Positions 48,076 through 56,132 of a stretch of DNA of 64,000 nucleotides are shown piece by piece. Numbering within the stretch: the stretch's first letter is position 1; every line of letters begins with the position of its first letter. A program made the translations under genes and the position numbers. A model generated the notes under the pieces. The model ran no database searches. It saw only the letters and a list, made by a program, of their open reading frames with translations, and had not been told where the DNA came from. The DNA is from an uncultured Eubacterium sp. (GTDB taxonomy: Bacteria; Bacillota; Clostridia; Lachnospirales; Lachnospiraceae), in the NCBI GenBank assembly GCA_910584065.1, contig CAJTZN010000013.1, positions 4,142 through 68,141 of the forward strand, written 5' to 3'.

Positions 48076-49215
48076 ATGGATCGTAATGAAGCATGTCGTA
48101 AAGCATGTCATGAAACGTATATGAAACGGGCGCTCGAACTGGCACAGACGGCGATGGGGCGCACGTCCCCGAACCCGATGGTCGGATGCGTTGTCGTAAA
48201 AAACGGGAGCATCGTGGCGGAGGGGTGTCATGAGAAATATGGGGCGTTCCACGCAGAGCGTAACGCGCTGACAACGTGTGACGGGGATGTGGGCGGCGCC
48301 GATCTTTACGTGACGCTCGAGCCGTGCTGCCATCAGGGAAAAACGCCACCCTGTACGGATATTATCATCGAAAAACAGATCGGGCGCGTATTTGTCGGGG
48401 CGATGGATCCGAATCCGAAGGTGGCGGGAAACGGCGTCAGGATCCTGCGGGCGCATGGGATCGACGTTGTGACAGGGGTATTGGAACAGGAGTGTCTGGC
48501 GCTCAACGAGATCTTTTTTCACTACATCCGCTCCAGCGTGCCATTTGTGGCGATGAAATACGCGATGACACTTGACGGAAAGATTGCGGCTTGCACGGGA
48601 GACTCAAAGTGGGTCACGGGTGAAAAAGCCAGGGAACACGTGCAGCTGCTGCGGAAAAAGTACGCGTCGATCATGGTTGGCGTCGATACGGTCATAGCGG
48701 ATGATCCGATGCTGAACTGCCGGATGTGGGAGGGTGTGGATCCCGTGCGGGTGATCTGCGATTCCCATTTGCGCATTCCGCTGGAGAGCCAGATTGTCCG
48801 GACGGCAGGGGACATAAAGACCATTGTGGCATACGCAGGAGGAGAGGACAGACAGAAGGTGCGCGACCTGGAAAAGCAAGAACAGAAAGTACGCCAATTG
48901 GAAGCTTCCGGCCTGGAATTGCTGAAAGCGGGAGATGGAAGCCGGGTGTCGCTGGAGGAGTTGATCCGGCAGTTAGGCAGGAGGAATATTGACAGCGTGC
49001 TGGTCGAGGGCGGCGGCAGCATTCACGGTTCGCTGCTGGAGACGGGACTTGTCAACCGGGTCTATGCGTATATCGCGCCGAAACTGATCGGCGGGAAGGA
49101 CGCGAAATCCCCGGTAGAGGGAAACGGGATCTGCGAGATGGCGGCGGCGAAGAAGCTTTCTGATATGACCGTGATGCAGCTGGGAGAGGATCTGTGCGTG
49201 ACCGGACTTCTGTAG
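48076..49215 (+). CDS. ribD: Riboflavin biosynthesis deaminase/reductase
   Basis: 379 residues from the ATG at 48076 (GGGAGGACACG upstream). Does the deamination and reduction steps of riboflavin synthesis. N-terminal deaminase: TSPNPMVGCVVV, FHAERNAL (zinc His and catalytic Glu), EPCCHQGKTPPC (zinc Cys). C-terminal reductase from about 150 (MKYAMTLDGKIA, VEGGGSIHGSLL). Under the FMN riboswitch. A slightly unusual repeat-like EKQEQKVRQLEASGLELL lies in the linker of the reductase. Confidence 0.97.
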   Translation: MDRNEACRKACHETYMKRALELAQTAMGRTSPNPMVGCVVVKNGSIVAEGCHEKYGAFHAERNALTTCDGDVGGADLYVTLEPCCHQGKTPPCTDIIIEKQIGRVFVGAMDPNPKVAGNGVRILRAHGIDVVTGVLEQECLALNEIFFHYIRSSVPFVAMKYAMTLDGKIAACTGDSKWVTGEKAREHVQLLRKKYASIMVGVDTVIADDPMLNCRMWEGVDPVRVICDSHLRIPLESQIVRTAGDIKTIVAYAGGEDRQKVRDLEKQEQKVRQLEASGLELLKAGDGSRVSLEELIRQLGRRNIDSVLVEGGGSIHGSLLETGLVNRVYAYIAPKLIGGKDAKSPVEGNGICEMAAAKKLSDMTVMQLGEDLCVTGLL

Positions 49216-49254
49216 AAGCGGCGGGGTAAGTAAGGAAAAAAGTGAGGAACGGAT

Positions 49255-49917
49255 ATGTTTACAGGAATCATTGAGGAAATCGGAACGATTGGATCCGTAC
49301 GCAAGGGGACGCAGTCGGCGGTTCTCGAGATCCGGTGCAGCCATGTACTGGAGGGAACAAAGATCGGGGACAGCATCGCGGTAAATGGCGTCTGTCTGAC
49401 TGTCACAAATCTGAGCGGGCATGGATTTACGGCGGATGTCATGGCCGAAACGATGGCGCGCAGCTCCCTGGGGATGCTGGGGAAGAACAGCCGCGTGAAC
49501 CTCGAGCGGGCGATGGCAGCGGACGGCCGGTTTGGCGGCCATATTGTGGCGGGTCATATTGACGGGACGGGGAAAGTCATGGACATCACAAAAGATGAAA
49601 CTGCGGTCTGGTACCGGATTGCGGCGGCGGAAAACATTCTCCGGTATGTCGTGGAAAAAGGTTCCATCGCGATCGACGGCATCAGTTTAACGGTCGCGCG
49701 CGTGGCGGACCGGGACTTTTCCGTATCGGTCATCCCGCACACGCAGGGACAGACAAATCTGGCAGACCGGCAGACCAGGGACATCGTGAACCTGGAATGC
49801 GACATCGTGGGGAAATACATTGAAAAGCTGTGCCATCCGGGTGCGGGGCCGGCAGGGAGCCATGCGGAACAGAGCCGCCTGTCGCAAGAATTTCTCATGA
49901 AAAACGGGTTTATGTAA
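49255..49917 (+). CDS. ribE: Riboflavin synthase alpha subunit
   Basis: 220 residues, ATG at 49255 (MFTGIIEEIG as in all family members). Dismutates two lumazines to riboflavin. Two similar lumazine-binding halves, each with a GDSIAVNGVCLTV or GSIAIDGISLTV segment and a GHIDGTGKV. Second gene of the rib operon. Confidence 0.97.
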   Translation: MFTGIIEEIGTIGSVRKGTQSAVLEIRCSHVLEGTKIGDSIAVNGVCLTVTNLSGHGFTADVMAETMARSSLGMLGKNSRVNLERAMAADGRFGGHIVAGHIDGTGKVMDITKDETAVWYRIAAAENILRYVVEKGSIAIDGISLTVARVADRDFSVSVIPHTQGQTNLADRQTRDIVNLECDIVGKYIEKLCHPGAGPAGSHAEQSRLSQEFLMKNGFM

Positions 49918-49983
49918 GAAAAATGGGAAAGATAAGAGGTTAGGTAAGGGGTTAGGCAGATAGAAGAAAGGAAGGTTGGAACA

Positions 49984-51204
49984 ATGGCGGACGAACAGTT
50001 TGGTAAGCTGGAGCAGGCACTGCAGGATCTGAGGGACGGGAAGCTGATTCTTGTCATTGATGATCCGGAAAGGGAAAACGAGGGAGACCTGATCTGCGCG
50101 GCGGAGCACGCCACGCCAGAAAATGTCAACGCGATGGCGAGTCTTGCCAAAGGATTGATCTGTATGCCGATGAGCCGGGAGCGCTGTGAGCTGCTCGGTC
50201 TTTCGCAGATGGTGGAGGTGAATACGGACAATCACGCCACGGCGTTTACCGTGTCGATCGACCACGTGGAGACGACGACGGGAATATCCGCGTTTGAGCG
50301 GTCGCTGACGGCGATGAAGACCGTGGAAGACGGCGTACGGCCCGAAGAGTTCCGGAGGCCCGGGCACATGTTCCCGCTCGAGGCCAGGCAGGGCGGCGTG
50401 CTGAAACGCGCGGGACACACCGAGGCGACGGTCGATCTCATGAAGCTGGCGGGATTAAAAGACTGCGGCCTCTGCTGTGAGATCATGCGGGAGGACGGGA
50501 CGATGATGCGGACGACCGAGCTTCTCTCGTTTGCAAAAGAACACGGTTACACGGTGATCACGGTCGAGGAGATCATCCGCCGGCGTTTGGAAACAGAAAG
50601 CCTTGTACGCAAAGAGGCAAAGGCAAAGCTGCCCACGAAATTCGGGGAATTTGACATACACGGATATGAAAATAAACTGAACGGCGAACATCACGTCGCG
50701 CTTACGATGGGGGATGTATCGAACGGGGAGCCGATCCTGTGCCGCGTGCATTCGGAGTGCCTGACCGGAGATGTCTTTGGCTCCAAACGGTGCGACTGCG
50801 GGGAGCAGCTCGAGAGCGCGATGAAAATGATCGCAGCCGAGGGGCGCGGCATCCTTCTCTATATGCGGCAGGAGGGCCGGGGGATCGGCCTGATCAACAA
50901 ATTGAAGGCGTACGAGCTGCAGGAGCAGGGGTACGACACGGTCGAGGCCAATATCAAACTCGGATTTGCGCCGGATCTGCGCGAATACGGCATCGGCGCG
51001 CAGATTTTGTGCGACCTCGGCGTGAAACAGCTGCGGCTGCTGACGAACAATCCGACCAAAATCGCCGGATTGAGCGGATACGGCATCCGCATCGTGGAGC
51101 GTGTCCCGATCCAGATTGCACCGGGCAAGGAAGATTTTAAATATCTGCTGACAAAGCAGGAAAAAATGCAGCATATGACGAATTATAAGAGGCCGCAGAG
51201 TTGA
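49984..51204 (+). CDS. ribBA: DHBP synthase / GTP cyclohydrolase II fusion
   Basis: 406 residues, ATG at 49984 after AAAGGAAGGTTGGAACA. N-terminal RibB (DDPERENEGDLICAAEH, acidic metal loop; RAGHTEATVDL) makes the four-carbon unit; C-terminal RibA (about 205 on) opens GTP, with zinc ligands CLTGDVFGSKRCDCG and RQEGRGIGL. Preceded by a 66-base gap with a doubled GGTTAGG sequence. Confidence 0.97.
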   Translation: MADEQFGKLEQALQDLRDGKLILVIDDPERENEGDLICAAEHATPENVNAMASLAKGLICMPMSRERCELLGLSQMVEVNTDNHATAFTVSIDHVETTTGISAFERSLTAMKTVEDGVRPEEFRRPGHMFPLEARQGGVLKRAGHTEATVDLMKLAGLKDCGLCCEIMREDGTMMRTTELLSFAKEHGYTVITVEEIIRRRLETESLVRKEAKAKLPTKFGEFDIHGYENKLNGEHHVALTMGDVSNGEPILCRVHSECLTGDVFGSKRCDCGEQLESAMKMIAAEGRGILLYMRQEGRGIGLINKLKAYELQEQGYDTVEANIKLGFAPDLREYGIGAQILCDLGVKQLRLLTNNPTKIAGLSGYGIRIVERVPIQIAPGKEDFKYLLTKQEKMQHMTNYKRPQS

Positions 51205-51222
51205 TTTTGTGACAGAGTAAAG

Positions 51223-51307
51223 GCGTTCGCCCGAATGGGTGTCCGTCCAAATGGGCGTTCGCCCGAAGGGTGTCCGCCCGAGGGGTGTTTGCCCGGAGGG
51301 TGTTGCC
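51223..51307 (+). repeat. Five 15-16 bp tandem units between ribBA and ribH
   Basis: Units at 51223-51238, 51239-51254, 51255-51269, 51270-51284 and 51285-51299 plus a partial copy, each of the form GYGTYYGYCCRRAGG. They alternate GCGTTCG and GTGTCCG starts. Confidence 0.8.
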
Positions 51308-51341
51308 TTGTCGCGTAAATGTATAGAAATGGAGGAAAATC

Positions 51342-51809
51342 ATGAAGATTTTAGAAGGAAATGTAGTAGGAAAAGGAATGAAGGTGGGCATTGTAGCTGC
51401 CCGGTTTAACGAATTCATCGTATCAAAGCTCGTGAGTGGTGCGGAGGACGCGCTTCGCAGACATGATGTCGATACGGAAGGCGACGTCGAACTGGCTTGG
51501 GTGCCGGGCGCATTTGAAATCCCGCTGACGGCGCAGAAGATGGCGGAATCCGGAAAATACGACGCAGTCATCTGTCTCGGGGCTGTGATCAAGGGTTCGA
51601 CGACGCACTATGATTATGTGTGTGCCGAGGTGAGCAAGGGAGTGGCAGCCGTTGGACTGAAAACGGGCGTGCCCACGATTTTTGGCGTGCTCACGACCGA
51701 CAATATCGAGCAGGCGATCGAACGTGCCGGGACAAAGGCCGGAAATAAAGGTTATGACGCGGCGACGACGGCGATCGAGATGGTAAATCTCATGAAACGG
51801 TTTTCGTAA
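51342..51809 (+). CDS. ribH: Lumazine synthase
   Basis: 155 residues, ATG at 51342 after ATGGAGGAAAATC. Condenses the two riboflavin precursors to lumazine. GIVAARFNEFIV, WVPGAFEIPL, LGAVIKGSTTHYDYV and FGVLTTDNIEQAIERAG are the complete family motifs. Last gene of the riboswitch-controlled operon. Confidence 0.97.
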   Translation: MKILEGNVVGKGMKVGIVAARFNEFIVSKLVSGAEDALRRHDVDTEGDVELAWVPGAFEIPLTAQKMAESGKYDAVICLGAVIKGSTTHYDYVCAEVSKGVAAVGLKTGVPTIFGVLTTDNIEQAIERAGTKAGNKGYDAATTAIEMVNLMKRFS

Positions 51810-51834
51810 GAGCGGAGGGGAGTGGCGGATTGTG

Positions 51835-52437
51835 ATGACGATTTTGTATCCTTTATATGGGAACCTGTATGTGAATATGACGAACCGCTGTCCGTGCGCG
51901 TGTACGTTCTGTCTGCGGAACAACGGGGATGAACTGAATGGATCGGGCAGCCTGTGGCTGGAGAGGGAGCCGGACGTCGCCGAAGTGAAGGCGGCCTTTG
52001 ACCAGTTCCCGCCAGACAGCTATCGGGATATCGTGTTCTGCGGATACGGGGAACCGACTGAGCGGCTGGAAGACCTGCTGGAGGTCGCCGCTTTTGCGAA
52101 AGAGAAATTTGCTAAAAAGATCCGCGTAAACACGAACGGACTGGCAAACCTCATTCACGGAAAAGACGTCACGCCGATGTTTAAGGGGGTCGTCGATGTC
52201 GTATCGATCAGCCTGAACACGCCGGATCCGGAAGAGTATCTCCGGCTGACGAGGAGCCGGTTTGGAAAGGGTTCGTTTGAGGCGATGCTGGCGTTTGCCC
52301 GGGATGTAAAAAAATATGTCTCCAGTGTCGTTCTGACGACAGTGGAGACAACGATCACGAAAGCGGAAGAGGATCAGTGCAGGAAGATCTGTGAAGATCT
52401 CGGTGTCACATACCGCATCCGGTCGTTCGAGAAATAG
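51835..52437 (+). CDS. Radical SAM protein of the TatD-linked type
   Basis: 200 residues from the ATG at 51835 (a GTG at 51832 is also possible; GGAGGGGAG upstream). Cluster motif CPCACTFCLRN (C-X3-C-X2-C), CGYGEPTERL for SAM binding, RVNTNGLANL, and SISLNTPDPEEY. Short length, the N-terminal YPLYGNLYVNMTNRC and these motifs fit the family often encoded beside TatD; no tatD gene is in the window. Function of the family is unknown. It follows ribH by 25 bases but is probably not part of riboflavin synthesis. Confidence 0.85.
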   Translation: MTILYPLYGNLYVNMTNRCPCACTFCLRNNGDELNGSGSLWLEREPDVAEVKAAFDQFPPDSYRDIVFCGYGEPTERLEDLLEVAAFAKEKFAKKIRVNTNGLANLIHGKDVTPMFKGVVDVVSISLNTPDPEEYLRLTRSRFGKGSFEAMLAFARDVKKYVSSVVLTTVETTITKAEEDQCRKICEDLGVTYRIRSFEK

Positions 52438-52441
52438 GAGC

Positions 52442-53419
52442 TTACATTTGAGCGGGGATGTTCCACGTCCCGTAGCCGATCAGTTTTCGCAGCATCTCGA
52501 GAAACCGTTTCGTTGCCGCGGAGACATCCCGGCCGATGCGCATCGCAAAGACGATATTTTGCATGGCGTGGATATAATCCAGTTTGTAGTAGTTGAGATG
52601 GCTTTTGAAACCGCCGTGAAAAATGAGGGAATCCGGGATGATGGCGACCGCGATCCCCTCATCGGCCCAGCGGAACGCCGTTTCGATATTGTCCACGGTA
52701 GAGATGTATTTTGGCGTAAAAGAAGCTTCGCGCAAAATATCGGAATGGCATTTATAAAAGCAGTTGCCGGGTTTTACGCCGATCAATTGAACGTGTTCGC
52801 ATTGGTCGAGGGAGGCGGGAGCCGCCTGGAAAAAGGCATGCGTTTCGTTTCCAATATCTTCCGCTGTGAGAGCGTTGCTGCCCAGCGCGTCATTCAGAGG
52901 ATGCTCTTTTGGAACAGCCAGATAATGGGCTTCCGTAAACAGCGTTTCACAGTGGAACAGATTCTTTTCGAAATAATCATTTTCAATACAAAAATCAATC
53001 TTGCCCGATTCGAGACTGGCTTTCAGCCGGTTTACGTTGTCGGTCACGATTTCCAGTTCGACACCGGGATAGGTTGAAATAAATTCCTTGATCACTTTGG
53101 GTAGAAGATGGGTTGCCCGGAAGGAGGATGTTCCGATCACCAGCTTTCCGGTGCGCAGTTCTGTCAGATCGGTAAGCTGACGCTGAAAATTCACATAGTC
53201 CTGTTTTACTTTCTGTAATGCTTTTACATATAGTTCACCTTCCGGCGTGAGGGTGATTGGGCCATTTCCCCTGTTAAAGATCGTGATCCTCAATTGCTGT
53301 TCTTTCTTCCGCACGTACTGGCTGAGCGCGGACTGCGTCATAAAGAGCTGCTCGGCCGCTTTGGAGAAATTCTTTTCCCTGGCAAGTGTAAGTATATATT
53401 CAATGTGCTGCATATTCAT
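52442..53419 (-). CDS. LysR-family transcriptional regulator
   Basis: 325 residues from the ATG at 53419 (GAGGAGG 7 bases upstream; the ATG at 53425 sits too close to it). N-terminal winged helix-turn-helix (MQHIEYILTLAREKNFSKAAEQLFMTQSALSQYV, split across 2-36), then a LysR substrate domain (LVIGTSSFRATHLLPKVIKEFISTYP). The target is unknown; the divergent esterase gene at 53581 is the natural candidate since the promoters share a 160-base gap. Confidence 0.93.
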   Translation of the reverse strand: MNMQHIEYILTLAREKNFSKAAEQLFMTQSALSQYVRKKEQQLRITIFNRGNGPITLTPEGELYVKALQKVKQDYVNFQRQLTDLTELRTGKLVIGTSSFRATHLLPKVIKEFISTYPGVELEIVTDNVNRLKASLESGKIDFCIENDYFEKNLFHCETLFTEAHYLAVPKEHPLNDALGSNALTAEDIGNETHAFFQAAPASLDQCEHVQLIGVKPGNCFYKCHSDILREASFTPKYISTVDNIETAFRWADEGIAVAIIPDSLIFHGGFKSHLNYYKLDYIHAMQNIVFAMRIGRDVSAATKRFLEMLRKLIGYGTWNIPAQM

Positions 53420-53442
53420 CCTCATACCTCCTCACAAAAACT

Positions 53443-53471
53443 ATTATACCGAAACCAATTTTAAAACTCAA
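53443..53471 (-). promoter_or_regulatory. Promoter of the LysR gene
   Basis: Minus strand TTGAGT (53466-53471), 17 bases, TATAAT (53443-53448). Confidence 0.7.
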
Positions 53472-53507
53472 TAAGTTTTTTTAATATAAAGTATCAAAAA
53501 ACGAAGA

Positions 53508-53536
53508 TGGACACGAATCCTGAATTCCTGTATAAT
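53508..53536 (+). promoter_or_regulatory. Promoter of the esterase gene
   Basis: TGGACA (53508-53513), 17 bases, TATAAT (53531-53536), 45 bases before the start. Confidence 0.75.
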
Positions 53537-53580
53537 TTAAATAAGTTTAACGATACAATAAATCATTTGGAGGTATACTT

Positions 53581-54921
53581 ATGGAGAATGAGAAAGCGAA
53601 GAGGCTGATCGCTGCGCTCCTGGCCGCCATGATGGCGGCGGTATTGGTTATACCGGGGACAACGGGCAAAAGCCTTGCTGCGAAAAAGACAAAGCTGAAA
53701 GCGAAAAAGATTTCGGTTTCAGAAGGAAAGGCAAAGAGGATTTCGATTTTAGGGAAAAAGGCGAAACACACGTACACGTTTGTAAGTAAAGACAAAAAAA
53801 TTGCAAAGGTGTCAAAAAAGGGAATGATTACCGGGGTAAAAGCCGGAAAAACCACGATTACGGTTAGGGATGAGTACAGGCAGAAGGGGAAAAAGAAGAA
53901 AAAAACACTGGGAAAGGTGACAGTGACGGTAACGCCGAAGTCCGATACGGTGGTAAAAACGCCGGCTCCAACGGCACCTTCGGTTCCAACGGAAGTTCCG
54001 ACGCAGGCACCGCCAGTTTCGACGAACACCCCGCAGCAAACAGCGCTTCCAACGGAACCTCCGGTTGTGACAGAAACACCGGACCCAATCCCGAACCTGT
54101 GGCCAGCTGAATGGTCGGATGATTACACGACGCCGACCCGTTACAACAGACAGGAGAAAGATATTGAGTACGGTGAGATGAGGGAGATCACGTACCATTC
54201 CGAGACGACTGGGACAGACCGGAAGGCCAATGTCCTTCTTCCGGCAGGATATGATGAGAGCAAGCAGTATCCGGTTATTTATCTGCTTCACGGAGTTGCC
54301 GGCGACCACAATGAATGGAGTACGAACCCGAAACGCGTCATCGGGAATCTTATTGCTTCCGGTGAGGTGAAGGATATCATCGCAGTCATGCCAAATGTAC
54401 GCGCATGGGAGAAAGGCAAGGATCCGGGGTCGAAATTCGATGTGTACTCTGTGGAGAATTTTAAGGCGTTTGATAACTTTATCAACGACCTGCGCGACGA
54501 TCTGATGCCGTATATGAAAGCGAATTATTCCATCGCGGAAGGCCGGGAAAATACGGCGATCGCCGGACTTTCCATGGGAGGGCGTGAATCACTGTATATC
54601 GGGCTCAGCATGCCGGAAACGTTCGGATACGTTGGGTGTTTTGAACCAGCCGTCGGAGTGCTTCCGTATGAAAGGGAAGACGGCTTGTTTACGGAAGAAA
54701 CGTTAAAACTTCCCGATGAGTACAACGGGAAAAACGTACTACTGATCCAGAAGGGCACGAAAGATACGACAGTAGGAGACTCTCCGCTGCAATATCACAA
54801 TACCCTCACGAAAAATGGAACAAAACATGAGTATTTTGAGGTGGACATGAGTCATGAGATGGGCGCCTGGGCGAACGGCTTGTATAATTTTGTAAAACGA
54901 GTGTTTGCTGTAAGCGAATAA
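53581..54921 (+). CDS. Secreted esterase (CE1/feruloyl-esterase-like) with BIG2 domain
   Basis: 446 residues, ATG at 53581 after TTGGAGGTATACTT. Signal peptide (about 1-30), BIG2-like domain (about 35-118, VSKDKKIAKVSKKGMITGVKAG), Thr/Pro-rich linker (about 125-165), then an alpha/beta hydrolase of the esterase D type (about 185-446): LLHGVAGDHNEW, nucleophile Ser in AGLSMGGRES, and His in DMSHEMGAWANGL. Likely removes acetyl or feruloyl groups from plant polysaccharides at the cell surface. No sortase signal. Confidence 0.9.
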   Translation: MENEKAKRLIAALLAAMMAAVLVIPGTTGKSLAAKKTKLKAKKISVSEGKAKRISILGKKAKHTYTFVSKDKKIAKVSKKGMITGVKAGKTTITVRDEYRQKGKKKKKTLGKVTVTVTPKSDTVVKTPAPTAPSVPTEVPTQAPPVSTNTPQQTALPTEPPVVTETPDPIPNLWPAEWSDDYTTPTRYNRQEKDIEYGEMREITYHSETTGTDRKANVLLPAGYDESKQYPVIYLLHGVAGDHNEWSTNPKRVIGNLIASGEVKDIIAVMPNVRAWEKGKDPGSKFDVYSVENFKAFDNFINDLRDDLMPYMKANYSIAEGRENTAIAGLSMGGRESLYIGLSMPETFGYVGCFEPAVGVLPYEREDGLFTEETLKLPDEYNGKNVLLIQKGTKDTTVGDSPLQYHNTLTKNGTKHEYFEVDMSHEMGAWANGLYNFVKRVFAVSE

Positions 54922-54922
54922 T

Positions 54923-55930
54923 CTAAACGATTCCTAGGCATATAAGGCGAAAACGTTTATCGTTTTCGCCTTTTTGCATGTCTGGTGACATGTCCAGCGA
55001 AATGTGGTGCATTTTTTTTTCTTTGGAAAGGGATACTACTTCATACACGGGATGCTCCCATTCATGCACGCGGTAGGAATCCATGAAATGGTAGGGTTCG
55101 CCATTCAGGGAAAGGCAGGCCGTGCCAAAATCTTCTGTAATGCCGACGAAATACCCGATAAATACTGTGCGGCACGAAGCGTTTATGACAAGGGGCGCGG
55201 GGTGGCGTTCCGCTGTGTGTTCCCACGAGGACGGGATAAATTGAAGGCGCGCAAGTTCATTGTTGTAAAAGCCTTTGGCGGGGCGGCTGATTTCCGGGGC
55301 GGCCGGTAATTTGGAAACATATTGCAGAAAGCGCGTGAGGCACCGGCCGATATAGCCGTGCCCGACCGGGCCGGGATGACAGTTGTCATACGAATAATCC
55401 CGCCATCGCATGATCCCGGCCCGGATGTCCTCGTCGAGCCAGGTTCCGATATTTACATAGGGAACCCCGTAATATTCGCAGACAGCAGCCATCTGCGGCG
55501 TGCACGTATAGCCCTTCTCCGTTTTTACGAAAAAGGAAAATACAGCGGGATGTGTGGGCAGGCCCAGACACTTTACCAGAAGACTTTCGTAGGATTCACG
55601 GAACATATGATTTTTCTGGTCATTGACTGCGTAATCGATCAGGATCAGATCGGGTGCGTATTGTTCCAGTTCCGTGTAAGCCAAATGGAGTCCGTGCAGC
55701 GAAGGCATCCCGGGCGCGCTTAAGTTGTGGCCGGAAATGTCGTCATTTTGGAATGTATGCCTGAAATATTGTGTGAGGATCGTGGTAAACTGGTGCTGTT
55801 CTTCGATCTGATACCCCATCGTAATGGAGGAGCCGAGAAAAACGATCGATATGTGCTCTCCGCGCGCGGATTTGGCAAAAACGGATTGGAGGCGGGAAGC
55901 GTTCCCGCTGAAAATATGTGCTTGTTCCAT
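54923..55930 (-). CDS. SGNH/GDSL-family esterase
   Basis: 335 residues, ATG at 55930 after AAGGAGATCTTTCC on the minus strand. Block I FLGSSITMG (Ser nucleophile), block III-like IDYAVNDQ, and block V CHPGPVGH with the DxxH pair (DNCHPGPVGH). A C-terminal jelly-roll-like part (about 225-335). No signal peptide. Its last codons run through the terminator hairpin of the convergent esterase gene. A sugar acetylesterase role is plausible from context. Confidence 0.88.
   Translation of the reverse strand: MEQAHIFSGNASRLQSVFAKSARGEHISIVFLGSSITMGYQIEEQHQFTTILTQYFRHTFQNDDISGHNLSAPGMPSLHGLHLAYTELEQYAPDLILIDYAVNDQKNHMFRESYESLLVKCLGLPTHPAVFSFFVKTEKGYTCTPQMAAVCEYYGVPYVNIGTWLDEDIRAGIMRWRDYSYDNCHPGPVGHGYIGRCLTRFLQYVSKLPAAPEISRPAKGFYNNELARLQFIPSSWEHTAERHPAPLVINASCRTVFIGYFVGITEDFGTACLSLNGEPYHFMDSYRVHEWEHPVYEVVSLSKEKKMHHISLDMSPDMQKGENDKRFRLICLGIV
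54944..54975 (+). terminator. Terminator between convergent esterase genes
   Basis: AAGGCGAAAACG, loop TTTAT, CGTTTTCGCCTT followed by T residues. It lies inside the coding end of the minus-strand SGNH gene, so one sequence is both terminator and codons. Confidence 0.88.
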
Positions 55931-56059
55931 GGAAAGATCTCCTTCTAAAGAAGCTTGTATTTATGTAGGTATAGATCTAGTATACGGGAAGATGGGAGAG
56001 AAAACAATAGCTGCGGGGAAAAAGGAGGGAAAAAAGGGGTGTTTCCTCTGACAGAAAAC

Positions 56060-56089
56060 TTGCTATCGGGGAATCAAATGTGTTATAAT
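56060..56089 (+). promoter_or_regulatory. Promoter of the DUF6270-like gene
   Basis: TTGCTA (56060-56065), 18 bases, TATAAT (56084-56089), 44 bases before the start. Confidence 0.65.
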
Positions 56090-56132
56090 CATGTCAGTTG
56101 TATGTTAAAAAAAGAAGAAAAGGCTGCGAATT

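Noticed and set aside
51137..51592. Minus-strand frame with repeated RANTP/RADTL units
   Set aside because: It is the translation of the ribBA/ribH tandem repeat on the wrong strand and has no start signals.
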